Source of the DNA: Paracoccaceae bacterium
GTDB taxonomy: Bacteria; Pseudomonadota; Alphaproteobacteria; Rhodobacterales; Rhodobacteraceae
DNA: 64,000 bases
NCBI GenBank assembly: GCA_016778765.1
Contig: JADHOV010000014.1
Coordinates: 1-64,000, forward strand
Direction of reading: 5' to 3'
Position numbers and translations under genes: made by a program. The notes beneath the pieces were generated by a model, which was given only the letters and a program-made list of their open reading frames with translations, was not told the origin of the DNA and ran no database searches. Shown piece after piece: positions 1-8,463 of this stretch; the first letter of the stretch is position 1; each line of letters begins with the position of its first letter.

Positions 1-10
1 ATATGGTATA

Positions 11-22
11 TTGGTATACCAA
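11..22. promoter_or_regulatory. Candidate GntR-family operator upstream of the TTT operon
   Basis: A perfect 12-base palindrome, TTGGTATACCAA, lies 34 bases before the tctC start, and a related half site (TGGTAT) sits at positions 4-9. GntR/FadR-type regulators typically bind short palindromes with a GTATAC-like core, and the operon encodes such a regulator at 5137-5856. Autoregulation and substrate control of the operon through this site is inferred. The promoter itself probably extends left of the window. Confidence 0.55.
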
Positions 23-56
23 AATACCGAAACTCGACATTCTGGGAGGAACAAAT

Positions 57-1022
57 ATGAAACGGAAAAATTATGTCGGCAAGCTGCTGACTGGGGCTTC
101 AATGTGTTTGGCTATGGGGGCAAGCGCCGTGATGGCGGATGAGTATCCGTCGAAAACTATTGAAGTTGTCACGCATGCCGGAAATGGCGGTGGCACCGAT
201 GTTACAACGCGTATGATGATGCTGCGCGCGCGCCGTGAATTAAAGCAGGACATGGTTGTCGTGAATAAGAAAGGCGGCGGCGGTGCTGTCGCCATGGATC
301 ATTATCTGACCGTTCCCGCCGATGGTCATACGATTTTGACCTTTACAATCGGGCATGCGGCCACGCTGGCCAAAGGCGAAACGGATATGAAGCTAGATGA
401 TATCCGTCCGATTGCCCGCGGTACGGATGACCCGCAAATTCTAATGGTACGCTGCGGCGCTTATGCGGATGCGGCTGATTTCGTCGCCCAGCAAAAGGCG
501 GTTCCGATCACCTATGGCACGACTCATTTGGGCAATATTGATGATGTATCTGCGTTTATGTTCACCACCAAGGGAGGTATGAAAACGCCCAAAATTCTTC
601 CCTTTGACGGTGGTGGAGAATTGGCGACTCAATTGGTTGCCGGCGCTGTAGACGCGGCCGTGTTGAATTTGGCGGAAGCTGGAAGTCAGATCGAAGCGGG
701 TGATGTCTGCCCGATCGTTGTTCTGGCCAATAACCGGATGGCGGCATTGCCTGATGTTTCAACAGCGCAAGAAATGGGCATCCCTGTCAGTTTCTCAACC
801 GTACGCGGCTTTGTGGTACATAAAGACACACCAGACGCAGTGGCTGAAAAAATCGAAACGGCTTTGATGAAATCGATGAACCATTCCGTATATCAGGGGT
901 TCTTAACCTCAGTTGGCCTTGATAGTTCTTCAGTGGCGGGCTCTGAGGAATGGGGAAACCAGCTTTCTGTGATGGTGAATGATATGCAAGCTGCTTTGAA
1001 AGAGCTTGGCTTTATCGAATAA
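57..1022 (+). CDS. TTT transporter substrate-binding protein, TctC family
   Basis: This is a periplasmic binding protein of the tripartite tricarboxylate transporter family, 321 residues. It captures a carboxylated substrate for the TctB/TctA membrane partners encoded just downstream. The start at 57 is preceded by a strong GGGAGGA ribosome site at 44-50. Residues 1-27 form a Sec signal peptide (basic MKRK, hydrophobic core, likely cleavage after AVMA). The mature protein begins with the family-typical YPSKTIEVV strand and a glycine-rich GNGGGTD loop that lines the ligand site in this family. The substrate is not readable from sequence. Operon context (aldonate dehydratase, semialdehyde dehydrogenase) suggests a sugar acid rather than citrate. 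Confidence 0.9.
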   Translation: MKRKNYVGKLLTGASMCLAMGASAVMADEYPSKTIEVVTHAGNGGGTDVTTRMMMLRARRELKQDMVVVNKKGGGGAVAMDHYLTVPADGHTILTFTIGHAATLAKGETDMKLDDIRPIARGTDDPQILMVRCGAYADAADFVAQQKAVPITYGTTHLGNIDDVSAFMFTTKGGMKTPKILPFDGGGELATQLVAGAVDAAVLNLAEAGSQIEAGDVCPIVVLANNRMAALPDVSTAQEMGIPVSFSTVRGFVVHKDTPDAVAEKIETALMKSMNHSVYQGFLTSVGLDSSSVAGSEEWGNQLSVMVNDMQAALKELGFIE

Positions 1023-1034
1023 TTATTTGAACTG

Positions 1035-1061
1035 GGCCGCGCCCTTTTAAGGGGCGCGGCC
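1035..1061 (+). promoter_or_regulatory. Strong stem-loop between tctC and tctB
   Basis: A perfect 10-bp GC-rich stem (1035-1044 with 1052-1061) carries a 7-base TTTTAAG loop in the 60-base gap between the binding-protein gene and tctB. There is no T-tract after it. It is therefore more likely an mRNA stabiliser or partial attenuator that keeps binding protein in excess over membrane subunits, as is common in binding-protein-dependent transporter operons, than a full terminator. Confidence 0.7.
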
Positions 1062-1081
1062 ATCCTTTGGAAGAAAGTTTC

Positions 1082-1552
1082 ATGTCAATGCCAACGTCAA
1101 AATCAGAGCGCTATGCCCGATGGATGGTTCCGCTTGGAATTGTGATTTTTGCGCTTGTGGCGATTTATTTCACGACCACATTCAAGAAAATGCCGCCTAT
1201 TTTAAAGCGGGGTATACAGCCCTCGGATTTTCCGCAATTGATCTGTGGTTTCATCATTTTTTTAACAGCGCTTATGGTTTGGCTGGACCCGATTAAACTG
1301 CAGGAGCGCGCTGATAAATCCACCTTTGGTACATTTTTGGCGCTTTTTATCTTCTGTTTATTGGTCCAGATTGATCTGTTCATAGCGCTGGGCGCTTTCG
1401 CAGCAGGCCTGTCGATTCTCTGGGGCGAGCGGCGTTGGCACCTGATTGCTTTGGTTGGTCTGGCAATGCCCACGATCATTTTTTTCCTGTTTGATTTGGC
1501 GTTCAGAATTCGGTTTCCGCGTGGTCTTTTAACAAATTGGTGGTACGGCTGA
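1082..1552 (+). CDS. TTT transporter small membrane subunit, TctB family
   Basis: This is the small membrane subunit of the tripartite tricarboxylate transporter, 156 residues with about four hydrophobic segments, the usual size for TctB. It is poorly conserved in sequence; the call rests on size, topology and its place between tctC and tctA. The ATG at 1082 is chosen because GGAAGAAAG lies 5 to 13 bases before it; an in-frame TTG at 1067 and an ATG at 1088 are alternatives. It ends one base before tctA begins, so the two are probably translationally coupled. Confidence 0.8.
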   Translation: MSMPTSKSERYARWMVPLGIVIFALVAIYFTTTFKKMPPILKRGIQPSDFPQLICGFIIFLTALMVWLDPIKLQERADKSTFGTFLALFIFCLLVQIDLFIALGAFAAGLSILWGERRWHLIALVGLAMPTIIFFLFDLAFRIRFPRGLLTNWWYG

Positions 1553-1553
1553 T

Positions 1554-3050
1554 ATGGAGGCGTTTGTTGCAGGATTTACCGCTTTAGGGGACATTTCATT
1601 ACTGATGTTATTGGTTTGCGCAACGTTGGGCGGCGTTGTCATCGGAGCTTTGCCAGGCTTGAACGCAACCACGGGAGCGGCTTTGTTGCTGCCCTTCACG
1701 TTAACGATGGAGCCGGTGGCCGCCATTTCGGTGCTGACCGCTATCTATTGTTCGGCAACATTTGCCGGCGCGATCACAGCCATTTTAATCAACACGCCCG
1801 GCACGTCCGCCAGCGCAACCACCTGCCTTGATGGCTATCCAATGGCGGTGCGCGGCGAAGCAGGCCGAGCGCTTGGATTGGCGGTTATTTCTTCAACCGT
1901 TGGAGGTGTGTTCAGCGTAGCTGTTTTAATGCTGTCGGCCCCAATTTTGGCGCGCGCGGCCTATAATTTCGCCCCGCCTGAATATTTTGCGCTCACCCTG
2001 TTTGGGCTGTCCATGTTGGTGAGCGTGGGGGGTGGCTCGCCAATACGCAATCTGATTGCTGGGGCATTTGGCATTTTATTGGCCACTGTGGGCACCGACC
2101 TTCTGACATCAGTAAAGCGCTTTACCTTTGATGTAGCCGAGTTGCGCGATGGCATTGGCTTTGTGCCGGTTATGATAGGCGTGTTCGGCATATCCGAATT
2201 GTTGGCTCAGGCGTCAAAATTAAACGAGCGACGTGAGCAAATCACCATGAAGGCGATTAAATTGCCCAGCCGCGAAGATTATAAACGCGTCTGGAAAACC
2301 ATTTTACGCTCAAGCGGGATCGGAACTTTTATCGGGATTTTACCCGCTGAAGGCGCAACTGTAGCCTCGATGATTGGGTATAATGAAGCCAAACGCTGGT
2401 CAAAAACGCCCGAAGAATTTGGCAAGGGGGCGCCCGAAGGAATCGCAGGATCTGAAGCAGCCAACAATTCTGCAACCGGCGGTGCAATGGTGCCCACTTT
2501 GGCTTTGGGCATTCCCGGATCGCCCACTGCGGCGGTGATCCTAGCGGGATTATTGGTGCATGGCTTGCGCCCAGGACCCACGATGTTCACCGAGCAGGCG
2601 CATTTTGCCTTTGCGATTTTTTGGTCGATGCTGTTCGTCAATCTTCTTTTTTTGGTAATCGGGCTTTACGGGGCCCGTGTATTTGCCCGCGTCACACTGA
2701 TCCCAATTCCGGTGCTGTGGCCAAGCGTTTTCATGTTCTCTGTGGTGGGGGCTTATGCGCTGGATCAATCCATGTTTGATGTGTGGGTTGCGCTGATTTC
2801 CGGTGTTGTTGGATATTTCATGCGCATGTATGGGTTTTCGGTTGTTCCGCTCGCCATTGGGTTGATTTTAGGCGGCATGCTCGAGCAACGCCTCGGCCAG
2901 TCGATGGTGATGCTGGACGAGAAATGGTGGCTGATGTTCACCCGGCCCTTATCACTTTTATTTTTTATCCTAACGGCTTTGGCCTTATTTGGACCCACCT
3001 TTTGGCGACTTTTAAAACGAGCCAAAGGACTTGAAAGAAAGGCTTATTGA
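1554..3050 (+). CDS. TTT transporter large membrane subunit, TctA family
   Basis: This is the large permease of the tripartite tricarboxylate transporter, 498 residues with roughly a dozen membrane spans. Near the N-terminus it has the family hallmark [19 protein letters not shown] (residues 29-47). Around the middle it repeats a related motif ([22 protein letters not shown]) followed by [14 protein letters not shown], the second conserved TctA block. It imports the substrate with a cation gradient using TctC as receptor. It begins one base after tctB ends and stops one base before the downstream dehydratase, so import and catabolism are on one transcript. Confidence 0.93.
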   Translation: MEAFVAGFTALGDISLLMLLVCATLGGVVIGALPGLNATTGAALLLPFTLTMEPVAAISVLTAIYCSATFAGAITAILINTPGTSASATTCLDGYPMAVRGEAGRALGLAVISSTVGGVFSVAVLMLSAPILARAAYNFAPPEYFALTLFGLSMLVSVGGGSPIRNLIAGAFGILLATVGTDLLTSVKRFTFDVAELRDGIGFVPVMIGVFGISELLAQASKLNERREQITMKAIKLPSREDYKRVWKTILRSSGIGTFIGILPAEGATVASMIGYNEAKRWSKTPEEFGKGAPEGIAGSEAANNSATGGAMVPTLALGIPGSPTAAVILAGLLVHGLRPGPTMFTEQAHFAFAIFWSMLFVNLLFLVIGLYGARVFARVTLIPIPVLWPSVFMFSVVGAYALDQSMFDVWVALISGVVGYFMRMYGFSVVPLAIGLILGGMLEQRLGQSMVMLDEKWWLMFTRPLSLLFFILTALALFGPTFWRLLKRAKGLERKAY

Positions 3051-3051
3051 A

Positions 3052-4227
3052 ATGACTCGCATTAAATCTGTGCGCACGCGCGTTTGGAATTGGACGGGCC
3101 CAACGGTGCCGCCGCAGGGGCATTTTTGCACCAACGCATCGGATGCGCTTTGGACAAAAGGCGATGCCATGTCTTCGTTTCGGTTCCACCAATGGCTGAC
3201 CTGCGAAGTGGAAACGGAAGATGGCACCATCGGCATCGGCAACGCCGCCTTAGCGCCAAGCGTCGTTAAAAAAGCCATCGATGAGTGGTATGCGCCATTG
3301 GTGGTCGGTGAGGATCCGTTCGATTATGCCTATCTGTGGGAAAAGATGTACCGCACAACCCATGCTTGGGGGCGCAAGGGCGTAGGCATGACGGCTATCA
3401 GCGCCATTGATATCGCGATTTGGGATCTGATGGGGAAACTGGTTGGAAAACCAGTGTTCAAGCTTTTGGGAGGGCGGACAAAAGAAAAAATTCCGGTTTA
3501 TTATTCCAAACTTTATGCAGACAGCGTCGAGGTGATGCAAAAAGAAGCGCAAGAGGCGCAAAAAAACGGCTATTTGGCCTATAAAACGCGGTTTGGTTTC
3601 GGCCCAAAAGACGGCATGCCGGGTATGCGCGAGAATATCAAACGGGTTGAGGCGTTGCGCGAAGTTTTGGGCTATGATGTAGATTTAATGCTTGAATGCT
3701 ATATGGGGTGGAATCTTGATTATGCAAAACGCATGTTGCCAAAACTGGCAAAATTTGAACCACGTTGGCTCGAAGAACCGGTGATTGCAGATGATGTTGA
3801 AGGATATAAGCAGCTAAATGCCATGAATATTATACCGATTTCAGGCGGTGAGCATGAATACTCGGTGATAGGCTGTAAAGATCTGATTGAGCAGAAAGCC
3901 GTCAGCGTTCTGCAATATGACACCAACCGCGTTGGTGGTATTACAGCGGCGCAGAAAATCAACGCGATTGCAGAGGCACATCAGATTCCGGTGATCCCGC
4001 ATGCGGGCCAAATGCACAATTATCACTTGACCATGGCAAATACAAATTGCCCGATCAGCGAATATTTTCCGGTTTTCGATGTCGAAGTCGGTAATGAATT
4101 ATTTTATTATATTTTCGAAGGTGATCCGGAAGCAAAAGATGGCTTTTTGCAACTGGATGATAACCTTCCCGGCTTGGGGATTAGTATAACCGATAAACAC
4201 AGTCAGCATTTTGAGATTTTTGAATGA
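3052..4227 (+). CDS. Enolase-superfamily sugar-acid dehydratase (L-rhamnonate dehydratase-like)
   Basis: This is a mandelate racemase/muconate lactonizing enzyme-type protein of 391 residues that most resembles the L-rhamnonate dehydratase group. It would remove water from an aldonate to give a 2-keto-3-deoxy acid. Visible active-site elements are the KTR pair (K178, R180), metal ligands at about E215, E241/E242 (WLEEP) and E267 (SGGEH), and the catalytic base H317 in PHAGQMHN. The first metal ligand is Glu where the family usually has Asp. The start at 3052 is one base after tctA; a TTG at 3031 inside tctA is less likely. The true substrate (rhamnonate, a pentonate or another acid) cannot be settled from sequence. 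Confidence 0.85.
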   Translation: MTRIKSVRTRVWNWTGPTVPPQGHFCTNASDALWTKGDAMSSFRFHQWLTCEVETEDGTIGIGNAALAPSVVKKAIDEWYAPLVVGEDPFDYAYLWEKMYRTTHAWGRKGVGMTAISAIDIAIWDLMGKLVGKPVFKLLGGRTKEKIPVYYSKLYADSVEVMQKEAQEAQKNGYLAYKTRFGFGPKDGMPGMRENIKRVEALREVLGYDVDLMLECYMGWNLDYAKRMLPKLAKFEPRWLEEPVIADDVEGYKQLNAMNIIPISGGEHEYSVIGCKDLIEQKAVSVLQYDTNRVGGITAAQKINAIAEAHQIPVIPHAGQMHNYHLTMANTNCPISEYFPVFDVEVGNELFYYIFEGDPEAKDGFLQLDDNLPGLGISITDKHSQHFEIFE

Positions 4228-5135
4228 CCCAATATTCTGGAATATGGCCCGTCGCTCCAACTCCGTTTTTTGAAGATGGGACCGTGGATTTTGAAGGAAT
4301 GAAGCGGGTACTGGATTGCCTGATCGATCAAGGGGCGGATGGCATTTGTATTTTGGCCAATTTTTCCGAACAGTTTTTGATATCGGATGCCGAGCGTGAT
4401 GCGCTGGCCCGCCTTTGCGCAGAGCATATTGCGGGGCGCGTGCCGATTATTGTGACGATCAGCCATTTCGCAACGCAGATCGCCGTTGAACGGGCGCGCT
4501 TTGCCAAAGAGATCGGGGCCGATATTGTGATGATGATGCCTCCCTATCATGGTGCGTTGCTTAAAGGCAACGCGCAGCAAAGCTTTGAACAATTTGCCGC
4601 TGTTGGTAAGGTTGGCATTCCGATCATGGTGCAGGATGCACCCTTATCCGGCGTTGAGCTTCCGGTGCCCTTACTGCTGCGTATGGCGCGCGAAATTGAA
4701 ATGGTAAAGCTGTTTAAGATTGAGTGCCCACGTGCCTCCAATAAGCTGCGCACATTGATTATCGAGGGCGGCGATGCCATTCAAGCTCCTTTTGATGGAG
4801 AAGAAGCGATCACTTTATTGGCCGATTTGGATGCCGGGGCGACGGGTTCGATGACATCGGGAATGATCGTGGATCAGATCAAACCGGTGATCACCCATCA
4901 CCTGGCAGGGCGGATACAAGAAGCAACCACTGCCTATGGTCGCGTTGCGATGGTGATCAACCATGAAAACCGCCAATGCGGCTGGCAATCATGTAAGGCT
5001 GCTATGGTGGCCGGTGGGGTGATAAAATCAGATTACTGCCGACATCCGATAGAACCGCTACACCCTGCGATCAAAAGCCGCTTGATCGATTTGTTAAAAC
5101 CTTTAGATCCGCTTGTATTGAGATGGGGAGTCTAA
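4224..5135 (+). CDS. DHDPS/NAL-family lyase, atypical active site
   Basis: This is a class I lyase of the dihydrodipicolinate synthase / N-acetylneuraminate lyase family, 303 residues. The Schiff-base lysine is K165 in LFKIE. The usual proton-relay tyrosine of the YNxP motif is replaced: the matching segment is VQDAP (Q137-D138). The GTTGE loop is also altered to NFSEQ. In this operon it probably acts on the 2-keto-3-deoxy acid made by the upstream dehydratase, either as an aldolase or as a dehydratase that yields 2-oxoglutarate semialdehyde, which the downstream aldehyde dehydrogenase could oxidise. It overlaps the dehydratase gene by four bases (ATGA). Confidence 0.82.
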   Translation: MTQYSGIWPVAPTPFFEDGTVDFEGMKRVLDCLIDQGADGICILANFSEQFLISDAERDALARLCAEHIAGRVPIIVTISHFATQIAVERARFAKEIGADIVMMMPPYHGALLKGNAQQSFEQFAAVGKVGIPIMVQDAPLSGVELPVPLLLRMAREIEMVKLFKIECPRASNKLRTLIIEGGDAIQAPFDGEEAITLLADLDAGATGSMTSGMIVDQIKPVITHHLAGRIQEATTAYGRVAMVINHENRQCGWQSCKAAMVAGGVIKSDYCRHPIEPLHPAIKSRLIDLLKPLDPLVLRWGV

Positions 5136-5136
5136 A

Positions 5137-5856
5137 GTGAGTACAGCCCTAAAGCTGATAAATATCATCGAAAAAGATGGGCTTGCGCGCAGCCCGAGCC
5201 TGTCTGAAGACGCGGCGCTGCAGCTACGCGAAATGATCTTGCTTGGTCAACTGCCGCCCGGAATGCAGCTGCCCGAGCGTGATTTGGCGCAAGCGCTGGG
5301 AGTCAGTCGAACCCCGATGCGCGAAGCCATTCGCTTATTGGCCAATGAAGGCTTGGTATCGTATACGCATTCTCGCCGGCCTTTCGTTGCGGATCCCTCC
5401 TTGGCGGAAATAAATGATTGTCTAAGGGTGCAAGGCGCGTTGGAGGCCCTGGCTGGGCAATGGGCGTGTGCACAGGCAAGCGATAGCGAAATTGCCGCCA
5501 TCGAGCAGCTGAATGCCTCGATGAAAGAGGCGCGCGGCGCAGAGGAGCAATTACAAGCCTTTCGCCTTGATATGCAATTTCATGAGGCAATTGTCGCCGC
5601 AGCGCGTAACAAAGCGCTGGCTGAAACGCATACAACCTATAATGCGCGGCTTTGGCGGGTGCGCTTCTTATCCTCGCAGCGGGAAGAAGGGCGGCCAGAA
5701 ACGCGGTTGGAACATTCAAAAATTGTTGACGCGTTGCAAGCGCGCGATCCCCGCGCGACCGCAGAAGCATTACAAAATCATTTACGCACAGCCGAGAAAA
5801 ACGTGGCGGCGGCTTTGGCAGAACTGTCTAATCGATCTGGGGAGGCCTCGGCATGA
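5137..5856 (+). CDS. GntR-family transcriptional regulator with FCD domain
   Basis: This is a DNA-binding repressor or activator of 239 residues. A GntR winged helix-turn-helix lies at about residues 22-80 (ERDLAQALGVSRTPMREAIR is the typical core). It is followed by an all-helical FCD ligand domain with conserved D and H residues (RLDMQFHEAIV, RLEHSKIV) that bind metal and effector in this family. The GTG start at 5137 follows the preceding stop by one base. Being inside the operon, it likely senses a pathway acid and binds the palindrome at 11-22. It ends in an ATGA overlap with the next gene. Confidence 0.9.
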   Translation: MSTALKLINIIEKDGLARSPSLSEDAALQLREMILLGQLPPGMQLPERDLAQALGVSRTPMREAIRLLANEGLVSYTHSRRPFVADPSLAEINDCLRVQGALEALAGQWACAQASDSEIAAIEQLNASMKEARGAEEQLQAFRLDMQFHEAIVAAARNKALAETHTTYNARLWRVRFLSSQREEGRPETRLEHSKIVDALQARDPRATAEALQNHLRTAEKNVAAALAELSNRSGEASA

Positions 5857-6866
5857 GGCGGCCGCGGCTAGGTATAATCCCCGGTGATCCCTCGGGCATA
5901 GGCCCTGAATTGATCGCAAAGCTGCTGCAAGAGCCGGCCGTTTTGGCGCAGGCGGATGTGCTTCTTATCGGTGATGCGCATCTGTGGGAAGCTGGGGCAA
6001 AGCAGGCGGGCTTGCCGCTGAGCCTCGAGACGGTTGATGAAGCCAATCTGTCACTTGGGTTTACGCTGGCGCATCTTGACCTTGAGACGATTGCTGCGGA
6101 AGATGTACAGATCGCGAAAGTGACGCAAGCCAGTGGCAATAGCTCCTTGCGCTGCCTTGATAAAGCGCTCGATTTGGCGAAAAGCAATACCATCGACGGT
6201 ATTTTATTTGCCCCATTCAATAAATCCGCGCTGACCTTAGCTGGCCTTAATGCGGAAGATGAACATCGCTATATGGCGCGCTATTTGGGGTTTGAAGGCT
6301 ATCACAGCGAAATCAATGTTTTAGACGCTTTGATGACAACGAGGGTAACCAGCCATATTGGATTAAAGGATGTGGCGGCGAATATTGATCAGCCCGCGGT
6401 CATGCGGGCCGTTGACTTGGCGTATAGCACGCTGAAAAAAGCTGGAAAAACATGGCCGCATGTTGCAGTGGCGGCGCTTAACCCGCATGCGGGTGATAAT
6501 GGGAAATTTGGCCGCGAAGAGATCGATATTTTGGAGCCTGCCGTCAAAGCTTGTCAGGACCGCCAAATGCATGTCACCGGACCATGGCCCTCGGACACCG
6601 TGTTCCTCAAAGCCCAGCGTGGGGAAGTTGATGCGGTGGTCACTATGTATCATGATCAAGGGCAAATTGCGATCAAGCTCATGGGGTTTGAGCGGGGTGT
6701 GACCATCGCCGGCGGCTTGCCGATTCCGGTTACCACGCCTGCGCATGGAACCGCATTTGATATTGCCGGGCAGAAGAAAGCCAATGTCAGCGCCACTCAA
6801 CAGGCGTTTGATTTACTGGTGCGCATGGCAAAAACACATCTGGCAGATCAGGAGAGCAGCCAATGA
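5853..6866 (+). CDS. PdxA-family dehydrogenase (4-hydroxythreonine-4-phosphate dehydrogenase-like)
   Basis: This is an NAD(P)-dependent, metal-using oxidative decarboxylase fold of the PdxA family, 337 residues, full length. The start carries the typical GIIPGDPSGIGPEL segment, and three metal-binding histidines are visible at H168 (TSHIG), H212 (NPHAGDNG) and H267 (YHDQGQIAIK). In vitamin B6 synthesis PdxA works on 4-phosphohydroxy-threonine. Catabolic PdxA2 homologues act on 4-phosphothreonate/erythronate and usually sit beside an acid-sugar kinase (DUF1537), which is absent here. Placement in a sugar-acid operon argues for a catabolic role on an unknown substrate, but a biosynthetic role is not excluded. 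Confidence 0.8.
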   Translation: MRRPRLGIIPGDPSGIGPELIAKLLQEPAVLAQADVLLIGDAHLWEAGAKQAGLPLSLETVDEANLSLGFTLAHLDLETIAAEDVQIAKVTQASGNSSLRCLDKALDLAKSNTIDGILFAPFNKSALTLAGLNAEDEHRYMARYLGFEGYHSEINVLDALMTTRVTSHIGLKDVAANIDQPAVMRAVDLAYSTLKKAGKTWPHVAVAALNPHAGDNGKFGREEIDILEPAVKACQDRQMHVTGPWPSDTVFLKAQRGEVDAVVTMYHDQGQIAIKLMGFERGVTIAGGLPIPVTTPAHGTAFDIAGQKKANVSATQQAFDLLVRMAKTHLADQESSQ

Positions 6867-8371
6867 CCGATTTAAACCTTACCGGCCAACATTTCGTCGC
6901 GGGCAATTGGCTCAGCGGTGATACCATGTTTGACTCTGCGCCCAGCACTGGCCCGGTTCGCCGCTTTTCAGAAGCCAGCCAAAGCCATGTTGACGCAGCG
7001 GTAGAGGCTGCGGAAGAGGCGTTTATGAGCTATGGCTGGAGCGGCCAAAGCGCACGCGCGTCCTTCCTGCGCGCCATCGCAGATGAAATAGAGGCGGTTG
7101 GGGCGTTGGTCACTGAAATCGGGCATCAGGAAACCGGTCTTCCCGAAGCCCGATTGGAAGGGGAGCGCGGGCGGACCACCGGCCAATTGCGCCTATTTGC
7201 CGATCATATTGAGCAGGGCAGCTATCTGGAGCAACGCCATGATGCGGCTTTGCCCGATCGCACGCCATTGCCACGCCCCGATTTACGTTTGATGCAGCGC
7301 CCAATCGGCCCCGTGGCGGTTTTTGGAGCGTCTAATTTTCCTCTGGCATTTTCAACCGCCGGAGGAGATACGGCCGCGGCCTTAGCCGCCGGCTGTCCGG
7401 TTGTTTTGAAAGGCCATCCTGCGCATCCTGGAACCGGGGAAATCATCGCGCAAGCGATTGCACGTGCGATGAAAGCCACCGATCAACATCCCGGCGTTTT
7501 TTCCTTTTTGCAGGGCAGCACGCATGAGGTGGGCGCGCAAGTCGTACAGCACCCGCTGATCCGGGCCGTTGGGTTTACAGGGTCTTTGGCTGGTGGGAGG
7601 GCTTTGTTCAATCTGTGCATGAGCCGGAGCGAGCCTATTCCGTTTTTTGGCGAATTGGGCTCGGTCAATCCGATGTTCTGCCTTCCACAGGCGATGCAAA
7701 CCCGCGCCGTTGCGCTTGCCCAAGGTTGGGCGGCCTCATTAACCATGGGGGCGGGGCAGTTTTGCACCAATCCCGGCATTGCTTTTGTGATTGCCGGCGC
7801 GCAGGCCAATGAATTTGCCGAGGCCAGCATTGCCGCCTTAAGCGGAGCAGGCGCGCAGGCGATGCTGACAGATGGCATCGCGGCCGCCTATAGACATGGA
7901 GCAAACGCAGTGGCATTAGCGGCGCATGTCGAGCCCCTTTTCACCACAGAATCTGTTGGGCGCATAGCTTTGCCCAACCTGTTTCGGATTTCGATGGAAC
8001 ATTGGCTGCGCAGCCCAGATTTGCAAAACGAGGTATTTGGACCTTTGGGGATCATCGTGGAAGCAAACGATCTTGATGAAATGGTGGCAGCGGCTGGCGC
8101 CATTGAAGGGCAATTGACCTGTACGTTGCAGATGGAAGAGGGCGATAAAGCCCATGCAAAGCGCTTGCTGCCCCATTTAGAGCGCAAAGCGGGCCGGGTG
8201 CTTGTGAACGGATTTCCAACGGGTGTTGAGGTGGCCGGCGCGATGGTGCATGGCGGACCCTATCCGGCGTCAACCAATTTTGGCGCCACTTCGGTGGGAA
8301 CCATGGCAATCCGCCGCTTCTTGCGCCCGGTTTGTTACCAAAATATGCCAGCGGATTTATTGCCCGTTTGA
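6863..8371 (+). CDS. Aldehyde dehydrogenase, 2-oxoglutarate semialdehyde dehydrogenase type
   Basis: This NAD(P)-dependent aldehyde dehydrogenase has 502 residues and is closest in motif pattern to alpha-ketoglutaric semialdehyde dehydrogenases. Catalytic residues are C301 (AGQFCTNPG), E264 (FFGELGSVNP) and N158 (GASNFPLAF); a Rossmann GFTGS motif is at 237-241. It would carry out the last step of a Weimberg-like route, making 2-oxoglutarate for the TCA cycle. It overlaps the pdxA-like gene by four bases and is the last gene of the operon. A related aldehyde as substrate is possible. Confidence 0.88.
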   Translation: MTDLNLTGQHFVAGNWLSGDTMFDSAPSTGPVRRFSEASQSHVDAAVEAAEEAFMSYGWSGQSARASFLRAIADEIEAVGALVTEIGHQETGLPEARLEGERGRTTGQLRLFADHIEQGSYLEQRHDAALPDRTPLPRPDLRLMQRPIGPVAVFGASNFPLAFSTAGGDTAAALAAGCPVVLKGHPAHPGTGEIIAQAIARAMKATDQHPGVFSFLQGSTHEVGAQVVQHPLIRAVGFTGSLAGGRALFNLCMSRSEPIPFFGELGSVNPMFCLPQAMQTRAVALAQGWAASLTMGAGQFCTNPGIAFVIAGAQANEFAEASIAALSGAGAQAMLTDGIAAAYRHGANAVALAAHVEPLFTTESVGRIALPNLFRISMEHWLRSPDLQNEVFGPLGIIVEANDLDEMVAAAGAIEGQLTCTLQMEEGDKAHAKRLLPHLERKAGRVLVNGFPTGVEVAGAMVHGGPYPASTNFGATSVGTMAIRRFLRPVCYQNMPADLLPV

Positions 8372-8419
8372 CCAAGCTTTTCCAGCCGTTTCTTGATAGG
8401 GCTGCCCTGCATCAGAAAC

Positions 8420-8445
8420 TTAAGCGGCCTTTTGATGCCGCCTAA
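8420..8445. terminator. Possible bidirectional terminator hairpin
   Basis: A 9-bp stem with one mismatch (8420-8428 with 8437-8445, loop of 8) lies between the convergent ends of the aldehyde dehydrogenase and the SDR gene. A second, weaker palindrome overlaps it (AAGCTT core, 8444-8449). No long T-tract follows on either strand, so strength is uncertain. Confidence 0.4.
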
Positions 8446-8463
8446 GCTTTAGCGGCTTATCCG

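Noticed and set aside
3031..3051. Upstream TTG start for the enolase-superfamily gene
   Set aside because: It lies inside tctA and adds a non-conserved heptapeptide; the ATG at 3052 begins at the family N-terminus.
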